Below, piece by piece: positions 1 through 7,312 of a stretch of DNA of 13,080 nt (the first letter of the stretch is position 1; each line of letters starts with the position of its first letter). Source of the stretch: Nanobdellota archaeon (GTDB lineage Archaea; Nanobdellota; Nanobdellia; Woesearchaeales; GW2011-AR15); contig JAAXVZ010000009.1 of NCBI GenBank assembly GCA_013335235.1, positions 1 to 13,080 on the forward strand, written 5' to 3'. The translations under genes and the position numbers were made by a program. Under the pieces are notes generated by a model that saw only the letters and a list, made by a program, of their open reading frames with translations, did no database searches and was not told the origin of the DNA.

Positions 1-474
1 GGATACTATCGCCCGGTTCAGGTCCGAGAAATTATCCCTAAGGCTGTCCAGCTTGATTTCCATATCTGAGAGCCGTGTCTCAACCTTATTTTTCCAATCT
101 ATTATCTTATTGACATCCCTGACAATTTCTGTCCATTTTTCCTCTATTATGGCCTCGACCAGCTCCTCTATTTTCTCATTGGATTTTTCGCTGCTGCCGC
201 TGTCCATTCGCAGGCTGTTTATAGGGTTGCCCTGTACACTTGACTGGGCATCTTGCGGAGGCTGGGTGAAAAGCTCGTGTGCTGGTGGTTCAGAGTGCTG
301 CATGAATGCTGGTTGGAATCCCTCTACAGCCATTTTTGTGTCTGCCTGGTTCATCGCATCGAATATCTGCGTGTTAGTGTAGCCTGCTCTCTGCAGATTC
401 TGGATTACCTGGTTGTTGGACAGCCCTTGCTGCCGCATCTGAAGTATATCATTGACAGCGGATCCTTGTGGCAT
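1..474 (-). CDS. Partial coiled-coil protein with N-terminal UBA-like helical domain (3' end beyond window)
   Basis: Reading the minus strand from an ATG at 474 gives an uninterrupted frame of 158 codons that runs off the window edge, so the C-terminus is missing. Residues about 5-43 are a compact helical segment (NDILQMRQQGLSNNQVIQNL, then a GY turn and a second helix) resembling UBA-like three-helix modules. Residues about 50-95 are a Gln/Pro/Ser-rich linker. Residues about 97-158 are charged and heptad-like, ending in a coiled coil (KVETRLSDMEIKLDSLRDNF). No membrane segment or signal peptide is seen, so it is probably cytoplasmic. It starts 25 bp after the stop of the coiled-coil gene 500-907 and has a TATA-like box 27 nt upstream. 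A GTG at 489 is in frame but would lie downstream of only 8-16 nt of that box, so ATG at 474 is preferred. Function is unknown. The neighbouring secretion ATPase suggests a FlaC/D/E-like accessory role (inference). Confidence 0.75.
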   Translation of the reverse strand, partial: MPQGSAVNDILQMRQQGLSNNQVIQNLQRAGYTNTQIFDAMNQADTKMAVEGFQPAFMQHSEPPAHELFTQPPQDAQSSVQGNPINSLRMDSGSSEKSNEKIEELVEAIIEEKWTEIVRDVNKIIDWKNKVETRLSDMEIKLDSLRDNFSDLNRAIVS

Positions 475-496
475 GTATTTTATCAGCACGAGAAGG

Positions 497-505
497 TATT
501 TATAG
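497..505 (-). promoter_or_regulatory. TATA-like box for the partial coiled-coil gene
   Basis: The minus strand reads CTATAAATA here. Its centre (about 501) lies 27 nt upstream of the ATG at 474, the spacing expected if transcription starts at or next to the start codon. No Shine-Dalgarno-like sequence is present between the box and the ATG. The box overlaps the TAA stop codon (500-502) of the preceding gene, so the partial gene may have its own promoter besides readthrough. Confidence 0.5.
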
Positions 506-907
506 CTTTCGCTTATACTCTTCTATCATCTTCACTGCTTCCTCCCTTGTTATGAAATTTAGCGGTTGCCAGAAGTCTAGATATTTCGCGACTACATCTA
601 GTTCTGTCTTAGACACTGAACCTGCAACTTCCTCATTTAGCTTCCCCATCTTCTCAGAGAGCTCTGAGAACTGGAGCCTGAGGTCTGACAGGTCTGTGTG
701 AAGGACACGTATCTCCTCAAAAACGTCTTTTGTGTCTTTAAGGAGATTCTGTTCAATGAATTGGCTTTTTTTCCTTATTGATGAATACCTGTCTTCTAGA
801 AGCCTAAGGCGACGCATCACGTCATCTAGCTGCTTGGAGAATCCCGGTGCCGGCTGCTTTTCCTGCGGCTTTGGCTCAGGCTTTGTCTCTTGTTTTGCAT
901 CGACCAT
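500..907 (-). CDS. Small coiled-coil protein, possible FlaC/D/E-like accessory protein
   Basis: This 135-residue protein has a Lys/Pro/Glu/Gln-rich N-terminus (about 1-25), then a long helical heptad-rich region (about 26-95, with LRLLEDRYSSIRKK and LHTDLSDLRLQFSELSEKM), and a conserved-looking C-terminal segment KYLDFWQPLNFITREEAVKM. The frame extends upstream to a TTG at 919. I chose the ATG at 907 because a TATA-like box (TTAAAAA, 931-937) lies 27 nt upstream and no ribosome site precedes the TTG. There is no signal peptide or membrane segment, so it is likely cytoplasmic. It is divergent from the 762-aa secretion ATPase and followed by another coiled-coil gene. The pattern of coiled coil plus a short W/L-containing C-terminal helix recalls FlaC/D/E of the archaellum motor complex, but I see no clear homology motif; that is inference. 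Confidence 0.75.
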   Translation of the reverse strand: MVDAKQETKPEPKPQEKQPAPGFSKQLDDVMRRLRLLEDRYSSIRKKSQFIEQNLLKDTKDVFEEIRVLHTDLSDLRLQFSELSEKMGKLNEEVAGSVSKTELDVVAKYLDFWQPLNFITREEAVKMIEEYKRKL

Positions 908-920
908 AGGAAATAACAAT

Positions 921-938
921 TTATTTATAGTTTTTAAT
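921..938. promoter_or_regulatory. Two-way promoter with adjacent TATA-like boxes
   Basis: The 45-bp gap between the divergent starts at 907 (minus) and 953 (plus) is almost all A/T. On the plus strand TTATTTATA (921-929) centres about 28 nt before the ATG at 953. On the minus strand TTAAAAA (931-937) centres about 27 nt before the ATG at 907. Neither start has a Shine-Dalgarno sequence, which fits leaderless transcripts. The boxes are next to each other, so polymerase assembly in one direction would probably exclude the other (inference). Confidence 0.5.
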
Positions 939-952
939 TATTGTCATAGAAG

Positions 953-3241
953 ATGACAGACCCGCCTCCAAAGCAGGAGATTGTATTTACTATTGAGCGC
1001 TCTGGTGAAGATACTATCCTGAAAGCTGATTTCTCAAACACTCCGCTAATCCCTTCGCTGGAGGATAGCGAGCACACTATGGCCAAAATTATAGTAAAGC
1101 TTGCGGAGATCACAGGCGTTACAAAAATCGTCTTTTTCCAGAAAAGAGAGTATGAATATGACTTTGAGCAGACTGGACTTCTTGTTGAGGTAGCAAAACT
1201 GTATGGTAAGCTTCTCAGGGACAAGGAGAGATTCAGTGTGGCAGGCCTCTCCTTCGGAAGGTGCAGGAATGCGGAGTCCTGGTACAACCAACTAAAGGAT
1301 GTAATAATGAACCTGCTTCCGAAAGACCCGATCGGTGCATATGTAGAGCTTAGGAGAATAAAGCGCAGGGAAACCATCATACTGGATAAGGAAGCTGACG
1401 AGACAGGGCAATACTGCATCTCTAATTATATCGGTGTTCTCGACTACCTGATAGATGTGCTTGAAAAGACGAAGATACTCATTATCGCAAAACCGTATCT
1501 TGCAGGCTATGATTTGTCAGACAGATCTGTTTACAGGAAGATATTTGCAGCAACGATAAAGCCTGACTTCATGTACACAAAGCTGATGGCAGCCTATCCT
1601 AAGAACGCTGAAGAGATAGACAGCTATACAATAGAGGATGACACCGAGATAACTATTTTCAGGCTGCCGAATAGCGTCCAGACGCTTTATCATATGATGC
1701 CGCCAGAATTCAAGCTGTCTGAAGAGAAATATGAGCTGTTAGATACTGCAAGGAATATTATGGCCGAACACAAGCCGCAGAAGGCGGATTTTGTAGACCC
1801 AAAAAGGATGAGAGAGGTCTTCTTCAATGTAGGAAAGGACCTTATAGAAGAGCTTGCTGCGTATAGAGGCATCTTGCTGAGAGAGAAGGACCTTGACGCA
1901 CTTACCAGCATCCTTGTCAGGTATACTGTTGGGTTTGGCCTAATAGAGGTGCTCCTCAAAGATGAGGAGATTCAGGATATCTCCATAAATAGCCCTATGG
2001 GTAGGATCCCTATGTTTCTTGTGCACGGAATATATGATGACTGCGTGACAAACATCATCCCGACACCTGCTGAAGCAGAGAGCTGGGCATCAAAACTGAG
2101 GATGATATCAGGAAGGCCTCTTGATGAGGCTAATCCAATATTAGATACAGAGTTGAACCTGCCTGGCGCATCGACAAGGGTCTCTGCAATCAACCCACCA
2201 ATCAACCCGACAGGTCTTGCTTTCTCTTTCAGGAGGCACAGGGACAAACCTTGGACGCTCCCGCTCTTCATAAAAGCTAAGATGATAAATCCTATTGCTG
2301 CTGGACTCATAAGCTTCCTTGTAGACGGCACTAGGACGATGATGGTCTGTGGTACAAGAAGCAGCGGAAAATCCTCATTCATGTCTGGTGTGATAGTCGA
2401 AATCATGAGGAGATACAGGATAATAACTATTGAAGATACGCTTGAACTGCCAGTATCTGACCTAAGGGATCTCGGATTCAACATCCAGTCTATGAAAGTC
2501 GCAAGCTCTCTTACCCAGACTGGATCAGAAGTAGATGCGTCCACAGGTATAAGAGCGACACTGAGGCTGGGAGACTCTTCCCTTATAATAGGGGAAGTGA
2601 GAAGCAAGGAAGCTGTTGCTCTGTACGAGGCAATGAGGGTTGGAGCTGCGGCAAATGTAGTCGCAGGAACAATCCATGCAGATTCACCATATGGACTCTA
2701 TGATAGGGTTGTGAATGATATTGGTGTCCCAAAGACAAGTTTCAAGGCGACAGACATAATCATAGTCGCTTCGCCAATTAAATCCGCAGATGGCCTTCAC
2801 AAGTATAGGCGGGTCACCCAGATAACAGAGGTCCAGAAAGAATGGGAAGATGATCCTCTACTGGAAAAGGGGTTCCTCGACCTCATGAAGTATGATGCAA
2901 AGAAAGACGAACTTGTCCCGACACTTGATCTTATAAACGGAGAATCTCAGGTACTGAAGACTATTGCAGGAAAGATTTCAGACTATGCCGGAAGCTGGGA
3001 CGCTGTCTGGCAGGACATATTGACAAGGGCACAGGTCCGCGAGACACTGGTGAAGAAGGCTGTTGAGCTGAAAGACAACGAGATGCTTGAGGCACCATTT
3101 GTGATCCTCTGCAATGATGTATACCACCTGATGGTCGAGAAAGTCAAGAAGAAGACAGGCAAGCTGGACCATAAAAAGATATACCAGGAATGGGAGATAT
3201 GGTTTGACCAGGAAGTCAAGCGAAGAAAAATAAAAGGATAA
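953..3241 (+). CDS. Type IV pilus/type II secretion-family ATPase (FlaI/GspE/VirB11-like), long form
   Basis: This 762-residue protein is a secretion-motor ATPase that would power assembly or secretion at the inner face of the membrane. Visible motifs are: an archaeal-type linker LPNSVQTLYHMMPPEFKL (about 240-257), Walker A GTRSSGKSS (467-475), the Asp box IITIEDTLEL just after it, Walker B-like LIIGEVR (544-550), and the His box GTIHAD (572-577). The N-terminal 270 residues hold no motif I recognise. About 130 residues follow the conserved core, ending in a basic tail. Family members such as FlaI are nearer 500-550 residues, so this is a long form. The second glycine of a classical P-loop is Ser, but the GKS is intact. 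It is divergent from two coiled-coil genes and has no adjacent TadC/FlaJ partner on its strand. The ATG at 953 sits 28 nt after a TATA-like box. Family assignment is firm; the substrate is unknown. Confidence 0.92.
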   Translation: MTDPPPKQEIVFTIERSGEDTILKADFSNTPLIPSLEDSEHTMAKIIVKLAEITGVTKIVFFQKREYEYDFEQTGLLVEVAKLYGKLLRDKERFSVAGLSFGRCRNAESWYNQLKDVIMNLLPKDPIGAYVELRRIKRRETIILDKEADETGQYCISNYIGVLDYLIDVLEKTKILIIAKPYLAGYDLSDRSVYRKIFAATIKPDFMYTKLMAAYPKNAEEIDSYTIEDDTEITIFRLPNSVQTLYHMMPPEFKLSEEKYELLDTARNIMAEHKPQKADFVDPKRMREVFFNVGKDLIEELAAYRGILLREKDLDALTSILVRYTVGFGLIEVLLKDEEIQDISINSPMGRIPMFLVHGIYDDCVTNIIPTPAEAESWASKLRMISGRPLDEANPILDTELNLPGASTRVSAINPPINPTGLAFSFRRHRDKPWTLPLFIKAKMINPIAAGLISFLVDGTRTMMVCGTRSSGKSSFMSGVIVEIMRRYRIITIEDTLELPVSDLRDLGFNIQSMKVASSLTQTGSEVDASTGIRATLRLGDSSLIIGEVRSKEAVALYEAMRVGAAANVVAGTIHADSPYGLYDRVVNDIGVPKTSFKATDIIIVASPIKSADGLHKYRRVTQITEVQKEWEDDPLLEKGFLDLMKYDAKKDELVPTLDLINGESQVLKTIAGKISDYAGSWDAVWQDILTRAQVRETLVKKAVELKDNEMLEAPFVILCNDVYHLMVEKVKKKTGKLDHKKIYQEWEIWFDQEVKRRKIKG

Positions 3242-3354
3242 GCCACCTCTTCTAATTAAGGGCAGATATTTCCATTGTCAGGATATGGCTTCCTGGCGCT
3301 AAAGTGAATTCATATAGTGCATATTCAGGAACTATGCTCATATTTTGGTTTATG

Positions 3355-3380
3355 GAAAAAAACTAAGGAAAAAAGAAAAA
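3355..3380 (-). terminator. T-rich terminator of the large surface-protein gene
   Basis: Starting 7 nt after the TAG stop at 3387-3389, the minus strand carries three T runs of 5, 6 and 7 bases separated by short C/G or CCTTAG spacers. Consecutive T tracts without a required hairpin are typical of archaeal intrinsic termination. The 145-bp gap lies between convergent genes. I see no comparable T run on the plus strand for the ATPase gene ending at 3241. Confidence 0.6.
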
Positions 3381-3386
3381 GACAGA

Positions 3387-6300
3387 CTATCCTGTCGCAT
3401 TCACCAGTTGCTTGCATGCGTGGTAGTAGTTCCCGTACTCTCCACTTGCCTCACAGCAGTTCTCTGCAGAATACCCGCATTGTTCAGATGTACCGCATAG
3501 GTGCACGATTGCATTATTGGATGTGGTTGTAGGTTCGCACCTGATTAATGCATAGTATTTTGTACCGCTAAGGTCTATTTCTGCGCAGGGTATTCCTTCT
3601 CTTACTGTCCCATCACCGTCTGGGCACCATTCTGGCAGGACTGCAGCTGTCTCGAAGCACCTGTTGATGCCAAAATATCTGTATATGCCAATCTCCTGCT
3701 CTGGTGAGCTTGGCGGCTCCTCAAATGTTCCGTCATCCTTGCACTTCCAGCATTTGTAATCCAAGGTTTTTGACCTTGACGGGAACCAGATCTGGATCTT
3801 GTGGTTTGTGCATGGTCCTCCAGGGATCGGAGGCTCTTCTGTCACACACTTTGTCGTATTAAAGTTGCAGTCAGATTTGCATGACATGTTGCCTGCTATG
3901 AACTCATCAAAGTTTGTGCATGTGTAGTTTTGCAGGTTAGTCCCGTCACATACTTCGCCTGGCGGGTTCAGCGTCCCATCATTATTGCAGGCATATCCTT
4001 CACATTGTGTAAAGTTATAGTCGCAATCTGAGCAGCTCAGCGTCCCTCCAGTGTACCCGAAATCTTCACAGGTCTTTTCCATAAGGTCAAAGCCATCACA
4101 TGCTTCTCCTTTCTGCCTGATTTCATCACCGCATGCGTTCTCTTCAGAGCAGTCAGTGATAGGATTTTCTATCTCTCCGACAAGGTTGTAGACCTCTTTT
4201 CCTACGCACTTATCTGGACAGACTTTTGTTGTCCAAGAATAGGGCCTCCATACTTCCCTTGTGACTTCATCATCTCCCAGGTGGAATGGCGTGACACCTA
4301 TAACAAGGTCATCTTCTCTCCAGCCATCGAATGCCTGGGCCATCTGCGGGCCATGGTCATCTATCTTCTCATCTGGAAGATAGGACCAGTCTGCGCTTGT
4401 GATGAATACTCTTCCAAGGCAGACATCTGAAGGTTCGCAGTCTTGCGCTGTATGAAGAGCACAGCAATCTGGCGTGCCTTCTGGGCACTCAACCTTCACT
4501 GTCGGGCACAAATCCCAATGATCATAGCATGTATCTACATCATTATCTTCACAGTGGTCTCCTATGCCGTTGTTGTTCCAGTCCTCCTGGACTGGGTTAG
4601 GCACATTGACGCAGTTATCGCAAAGGTCACCTATAGCATCATTGTCCTGATCCTTCTGATCATTGTCAAGGTAAGGGCAGTTGTCTATGCAGTCTGTGAG
4701 GACTGTCTCTATAGTATTGATCTTGCATATTGTTGTGAATCCAAGGCTAGGGTAAGTATCGCCATCTGTGTTTTCATCACAGGCATCTCCTATGTTGTCG
4801 CTGTCGAAATCCTTCTGGTCATGGTTTTCCAGGTTAGGGCAGTTATCGCATTCATCTGCCCATCCGTCACTGTCTGCGTCTGCGCCTGCACTTACTGCCG
4901 CCAAAGACGGACATTTGTCTGCTGAATCCATTGCTCCATCGCCATCTGTATCATCACAGGCATCTCCTATGCCATCATGATCCCAGTCCAGCTGATCTGT
5001 GTTTGCGACAATAGGACAGTTATCTTTTATATCAAATATAGTGTCGCTGTCTGTGTCTGTGTCATCATTTGGTATGCAGCTCATGCCAGTTACTTCGTTT
5101 CCTGCACAAAGGTTCCTGACAAGCTCAAATCTCTGCTTGTATGCAAGAGCGCCCCATGGGTCTCCGCCTCCAGGGTATGTGTCTGCAGAGGAGGGTTCCG
5201 GCAGGATGTGATCTGCATAGGCATCTATTGCTTCGCAGATCTTCCTTCCGTGTGGACCTTTGAGGACCTTGGTAATGTATTCCTTAGGCTCAATCTCAAT
5301 GACTTTCTCATAGCAGCGGTATTGTATTGTCAGCTCAATCCTTGCTGCAATCGCTGCTGCAGTCACCACACCAATCGGGTTGTCTGGGTCATTCTCACAT
5401 TCATTCGCCCATTCTTTTGCTTCTTCAATATCCTCTAAAAGATCCTGGAAGGTGTGCTCAAGCCCCCTTCCTTGGTATCCTTGATATATGTTAAGCATCG
5501 CATTAGTAAAACCGGTTTTAGGTGGACACATGCAATCTGCATATTCTTCTTCTGTCACTTCGTCAAGACAGCCATCTGGGTCTCCGTCTCCGTCTGTATC
5601 AGGTCCCTCTTCTTCACATGACCCTACTGCAGGGCAGTTTGGTTCATGGTATGAAGGCAAGCTTTCCCCTGTGCAATAATTGAAAGAGGTGGGTGTCGGC
5701 TGGTATTCTGTCATGTTCCTCATGTTCCAGCAGTCGCCTTTCTCAAACCACCATTCGTGATCTTCAATCCTATAACTCATCGGATCTGGGTCGTATATCT
5801 TCTCATCCCTTGGTGTCAGGATGCATGTCTTCATGCCTGTTGTCGGCTTCATGCCTGCAAACATGATTTTGACAGATTCTGAATGGTTCAGTTTCAATAT
5901 CTCGTCAGCGACCATAGACATATACTTTGCATATGTCTGAATCTGGTAATCTGTCAATGGCAGATCTTTCCACCTTGTTGCAATATTAGGTTCATCATGC
6001 ACTTCAACATAAAGAGGCCATTGCGGCTTGTCTTGGTGAACCATATCAACCATCTCGGCTGTCGCTGGGGCGACACCCCAATAATCGTATCCTGGTTTTG
6101 CAGAGCCGTCCTCGTTCTCGCCGTACTTGCAGTCAAGCTGAGGCTCGCAAATTCCCGGGTGAGGCCAGACCTGGTCTTCCCTGATTGGCTTTGCGACGGT
6201 TGTCATCACAGGTATCAGCTCTGCTTCATATATCGCAGAGTATGATTTGTTGTAGAACGTCCATTCAGAGTCTCCTATGACTGTCCAGAGTTTCACATAT

Positions 6301-7271
6301 CCGCATGAGCCTGAGAGCGCCTTTGCACAGGATATGTCTCTTGGTATGACCTTAGACTGCAGCGAATCTGACTGCTGCCATGCCTCAAACATCATCAGGT
6401 TGCTTCCGACCTTGTTTGAGCCGTCGCAATTAGCTGACCAGTCCGAGAGGTGGCTCAAGGATGCGGTAATCCTGTTATTCTCTACATCTGTCGTGCTTGG
6501 GACCAATTGCCATGCCCAATCTTTGACATAGGCAAGCTTGAACCCCTCTTCCTTTGAAAGCCTGGAGACATCCTCCTGCTCATAATTTATGGTAAGCCTT
6601 GCATCAGGCGCAAACAGAACAACCTCTGGATAGAAAACATATTCCACGCTTCCGAGCACAATCGGGTCGTCCGGACACTCTTCCTTAAGATATACGCTTA
6701 ACTTATTCACAGGCTGACCATTGCTTGTGATTGTCAGTCCCTCTCCCATGAAAAGCTCAAGGTCAAGATCTGGTGAGGTCAGGATTGTCTCTTTAGCCAG
6801 CTTTCCATTCACCATCTCAAGCTTGACTTCCTTTGTCCTGGGAAAAGTGAATTCCGTTGCCTCGAAAGAGATTATCTTGTCTTGCCTTGTGATGATAATA
6901 GGGTAGTCCAGGTTGACAATGATCGCTGCAGGCGTTGTCCTTACATCAACTTTTTTCGGCAGTGTCGCTGCATTGACTTTAAAATCCTGATCCTTGTACT
7001 TATCGAAGTTCAGGCAGGTGTAGAGGCCTTTATAGATATGGCCTTTATATTCATTATTTTTATTGCAGAGTCCAAATTCATCAATAGACTCAATGACGAG
7101 AGAATTCAGGCAGCCATGGACATCCGCCTCTAGAGTGGCCTGAGAGATGGTGTCTCGCCCAGGATTTGTCGGTGAAGCATTCATAACATTCATCGAATAG
7201 TAAACTGTTGAGCCAACAACAATCAAAAAAACAAGACCTAATATTATAAACAATGTTGTTTGAGATTTCAT
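3387..7271 (-). CDS. Large cysteine-rich surface protein with TSP3 and GEACDG repeats
   Basis: This 1294-residue protein is probably secreted and anchored by one N-terminal membrane helix (residues 6-30, QTTLFIILGLVFLIVVG), whose KxQxTxFII start resembles pilin-like N-termini of DPANN proteins. Residues about 40-280 look beta-rich, ending with a segment like the C-terminal half of ZU5-type domains (DWAWQLVPSTTDVENN...HLSDWSA). Residues about 285-520 may be a glycoside hydrolase clan A-like barrel: YVEVHDEPN (421-429) resembles the strand-4 acid/base motif, and KIMFAGMKP (468-476) a following strand. A short DTDGDGDPDGC stretch lies near 558-568. Residues 737-922 are thrombospondin type 3 Ca-binding repeats. 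Residues 1046-1142 are two Cys-rich GEACDG/GEVCDG repeats. I count about 68 cysteines, so many disulfides are likely outside the cell. It follows the ATPase/TadC operon but has its own TATA box. Enzyme activity is uncertain; the surface location and repeats are well supported. Confidence 0.88.
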   Translation of the reverse strand: MKSQTTLFIILGLVFLIVVGSTVYYSMNVMNASPTNPGRDTISQATLEADVHGCLNSLVIESIDEFGLCNKNNEYKGHIYKGLYTCLNFDKYKDQDFKVNAATLPKKVDVRTTPAAIIVNLDYPIIITRQDKIISFEATEFTFPRTKEVKLEMVNGKLAKETILTSPDLDLELFMGEGLTITSNGQPVNKLSVYLKEECPDDPIVLGSVEYVFYPEVVLFAPDARLTINYEQEDVSRLSKEEGFKLAYVKDWAWQLVPSTTDVENNRITASLSHLSDWSANCDGSNKVGSNLMMFEAWQQSDSLQSKVIPRDISCAKALSGSCGYVKLWTVIGDSEWTFYNKSYSAIYEAELIPVMTTVAKPIREDQVWPHPGICEPQLDCKYGENEDGSAKPGYDYWGVAPATAEMVDMVHQDKPQWPLYVEVHDEPNIATRWKDLPLTDYQIQTYAKYMSMVADEILKLNHSESVKIMFAGMKPTTGMKTCILTPRDEKIYDPDPMSYRIEDHEWWFEKGDCWNMRNMTEYQPTPTSFNYCTGESLPSYHEPNCPAVGSCEEEGPDTDGDGDPDGCLDEVTEEEYADCMCPPKTGFTNAMLNIYQGYQGRGLEHTFQDLLEDIEEAKEWANECENDPDNPIGVVTAAAIAARIELTIQYRCYEKVIEIEPKEYITKVLKGPHGRKICEAIDAYADHILPEPSSADTYPGGGDPWGALAYKQRFELVRNLCAGNEVTGMSCIPNDDTDTDSDTIFDIKDNCPIVANTDQLDWDHDGIGDACDDTDGDGAMDSADKCPSLAAVSAGADADSDGWADECDNCPNLENHDQKDFDSDNIGDACDENTDGDTYPSLGFTTICKINTIETVLTDCIDNCPYLDNDQKDQDNDAIGDLCDNCVNVPNPVQEDWNNNGIGDHCEDNDVDTCYDHWDLCPTVKVECPEGTPDCCALHTAQDCEPSDVCLGRVFITSADWSYLPDEKIDDHGPQMAQAFDGWREDDLVIGVTPFHLGDDEVTREVWRPYSWTTKVCPDKCVGKEVYNLVGEIENPITDCSEENACGDEIRQKGEACDGFDLMEKTCEDFGYTGGTLSCSDCDYNFTQCEGYACNNDGTLNPPGEVCDGTNLQNYTCTNFDEFIAGNMSCKSDCNFNTTKCVTEEPPIPGGPCTNHKIQIWFPSRSKTLDYKCWKCKDDGTFEEPPSSPEQEIGIYRYFGINRCFETAAVLPEWCPDGDGTVREGIPCAEIDLSGTKYYALIRCEPTTTSNNAIVHLCGTSEQCGYSAENCCEASGEYGNYYHACKQLVNATG
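3846..4136 (-). repeat. Two tandem Cys-rich GEACDG-type repeats (protein level)
   Basis: This part of the large surface gene encodes two copies of a roughly 48-residue disulfide-rich unit. Copy one has GEACDG, TCEDFGYTGGTLSC and CDYNFTQC. Copy two has GEVCDG, TCTNFDEFIAGNMSC and CNFNTTKC. The order (GE-CDG, then L..tC, then G-x-x-SC, then DC-x-F/N-x-x-x-C) matches the Cys-rich repeat found in myxobacterial and archaeal surface proteins. They probably act as a rigid, protease-resistant stalk near the C-terminus. Confidence 0.75.
4506..5063 (-). repeat. Thrombospondin type 3-like calcium-binding repeats (protein level)
   Basis: Residues 737-922 of the surface protein contain five units ending in GDACD-like cysteines (GIGDACD, GWADECD, NIGDACD, AIGDLCD, GIGDHCE), most paired with DNCP and Asp/Asn-rich loops of the DxDxDG type, plus a degenerate sixth (WDLCP). 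TSP3 repeats bind many Ca ions and form a wire-like stalk. At DNA level a 20-bp block is repeated exactly at 4775-4794 and 4952-4971, a sign of unit duplication or constrained codon choice. Between units three and four a non-repeat segment of about 27 residues is inserted. Confidence 0.85.
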
Positions 7272-7293
7272 AGCAACTTATTCTGTCAATGAC

Positions 7294-7303
7294 ATATATA
7301 AAT
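7294..7303 (-). promoter_or_regulatory. TATA-like box for the large surface-protein gene
   Basis: The minus strand reads TTTATATATG here. The centre lies about 28 nt upstream of the ATG at 7271, and no Shine-Dalgarno sequence precedes that ATG. The box lies just past the TAA stop of the membrane-protein gene (7313-7315), so the surface protein can be transcribed apart from the ATPase/membrane-protein operon. Confidence 0.55.
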
Positions 7304-7312
7304 CTTTCTCGA

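Noticed and set aside
908..919. TTG start four codons upstream of the small coiled-coil gene
   Set aside because: No ribosome site precedes it, and the TATA-like box spacing fits the ATG at 907.
3242..3386. Possible small gene in the convergent gap
   Set aside because: Only a short frame with no family features is present, and the A-rich end is better explained as the T-rich terminator of the opposite gene.
4443..5438. Long plus-strand open frames opposite the TSP3 region, rich in Val, Ile and Cys
   Set aside because: They are reverse-strand shadows of Asp/Asn-rich repeat codons (GAC/GAT/AAC read as GTC/ATC/GTT).
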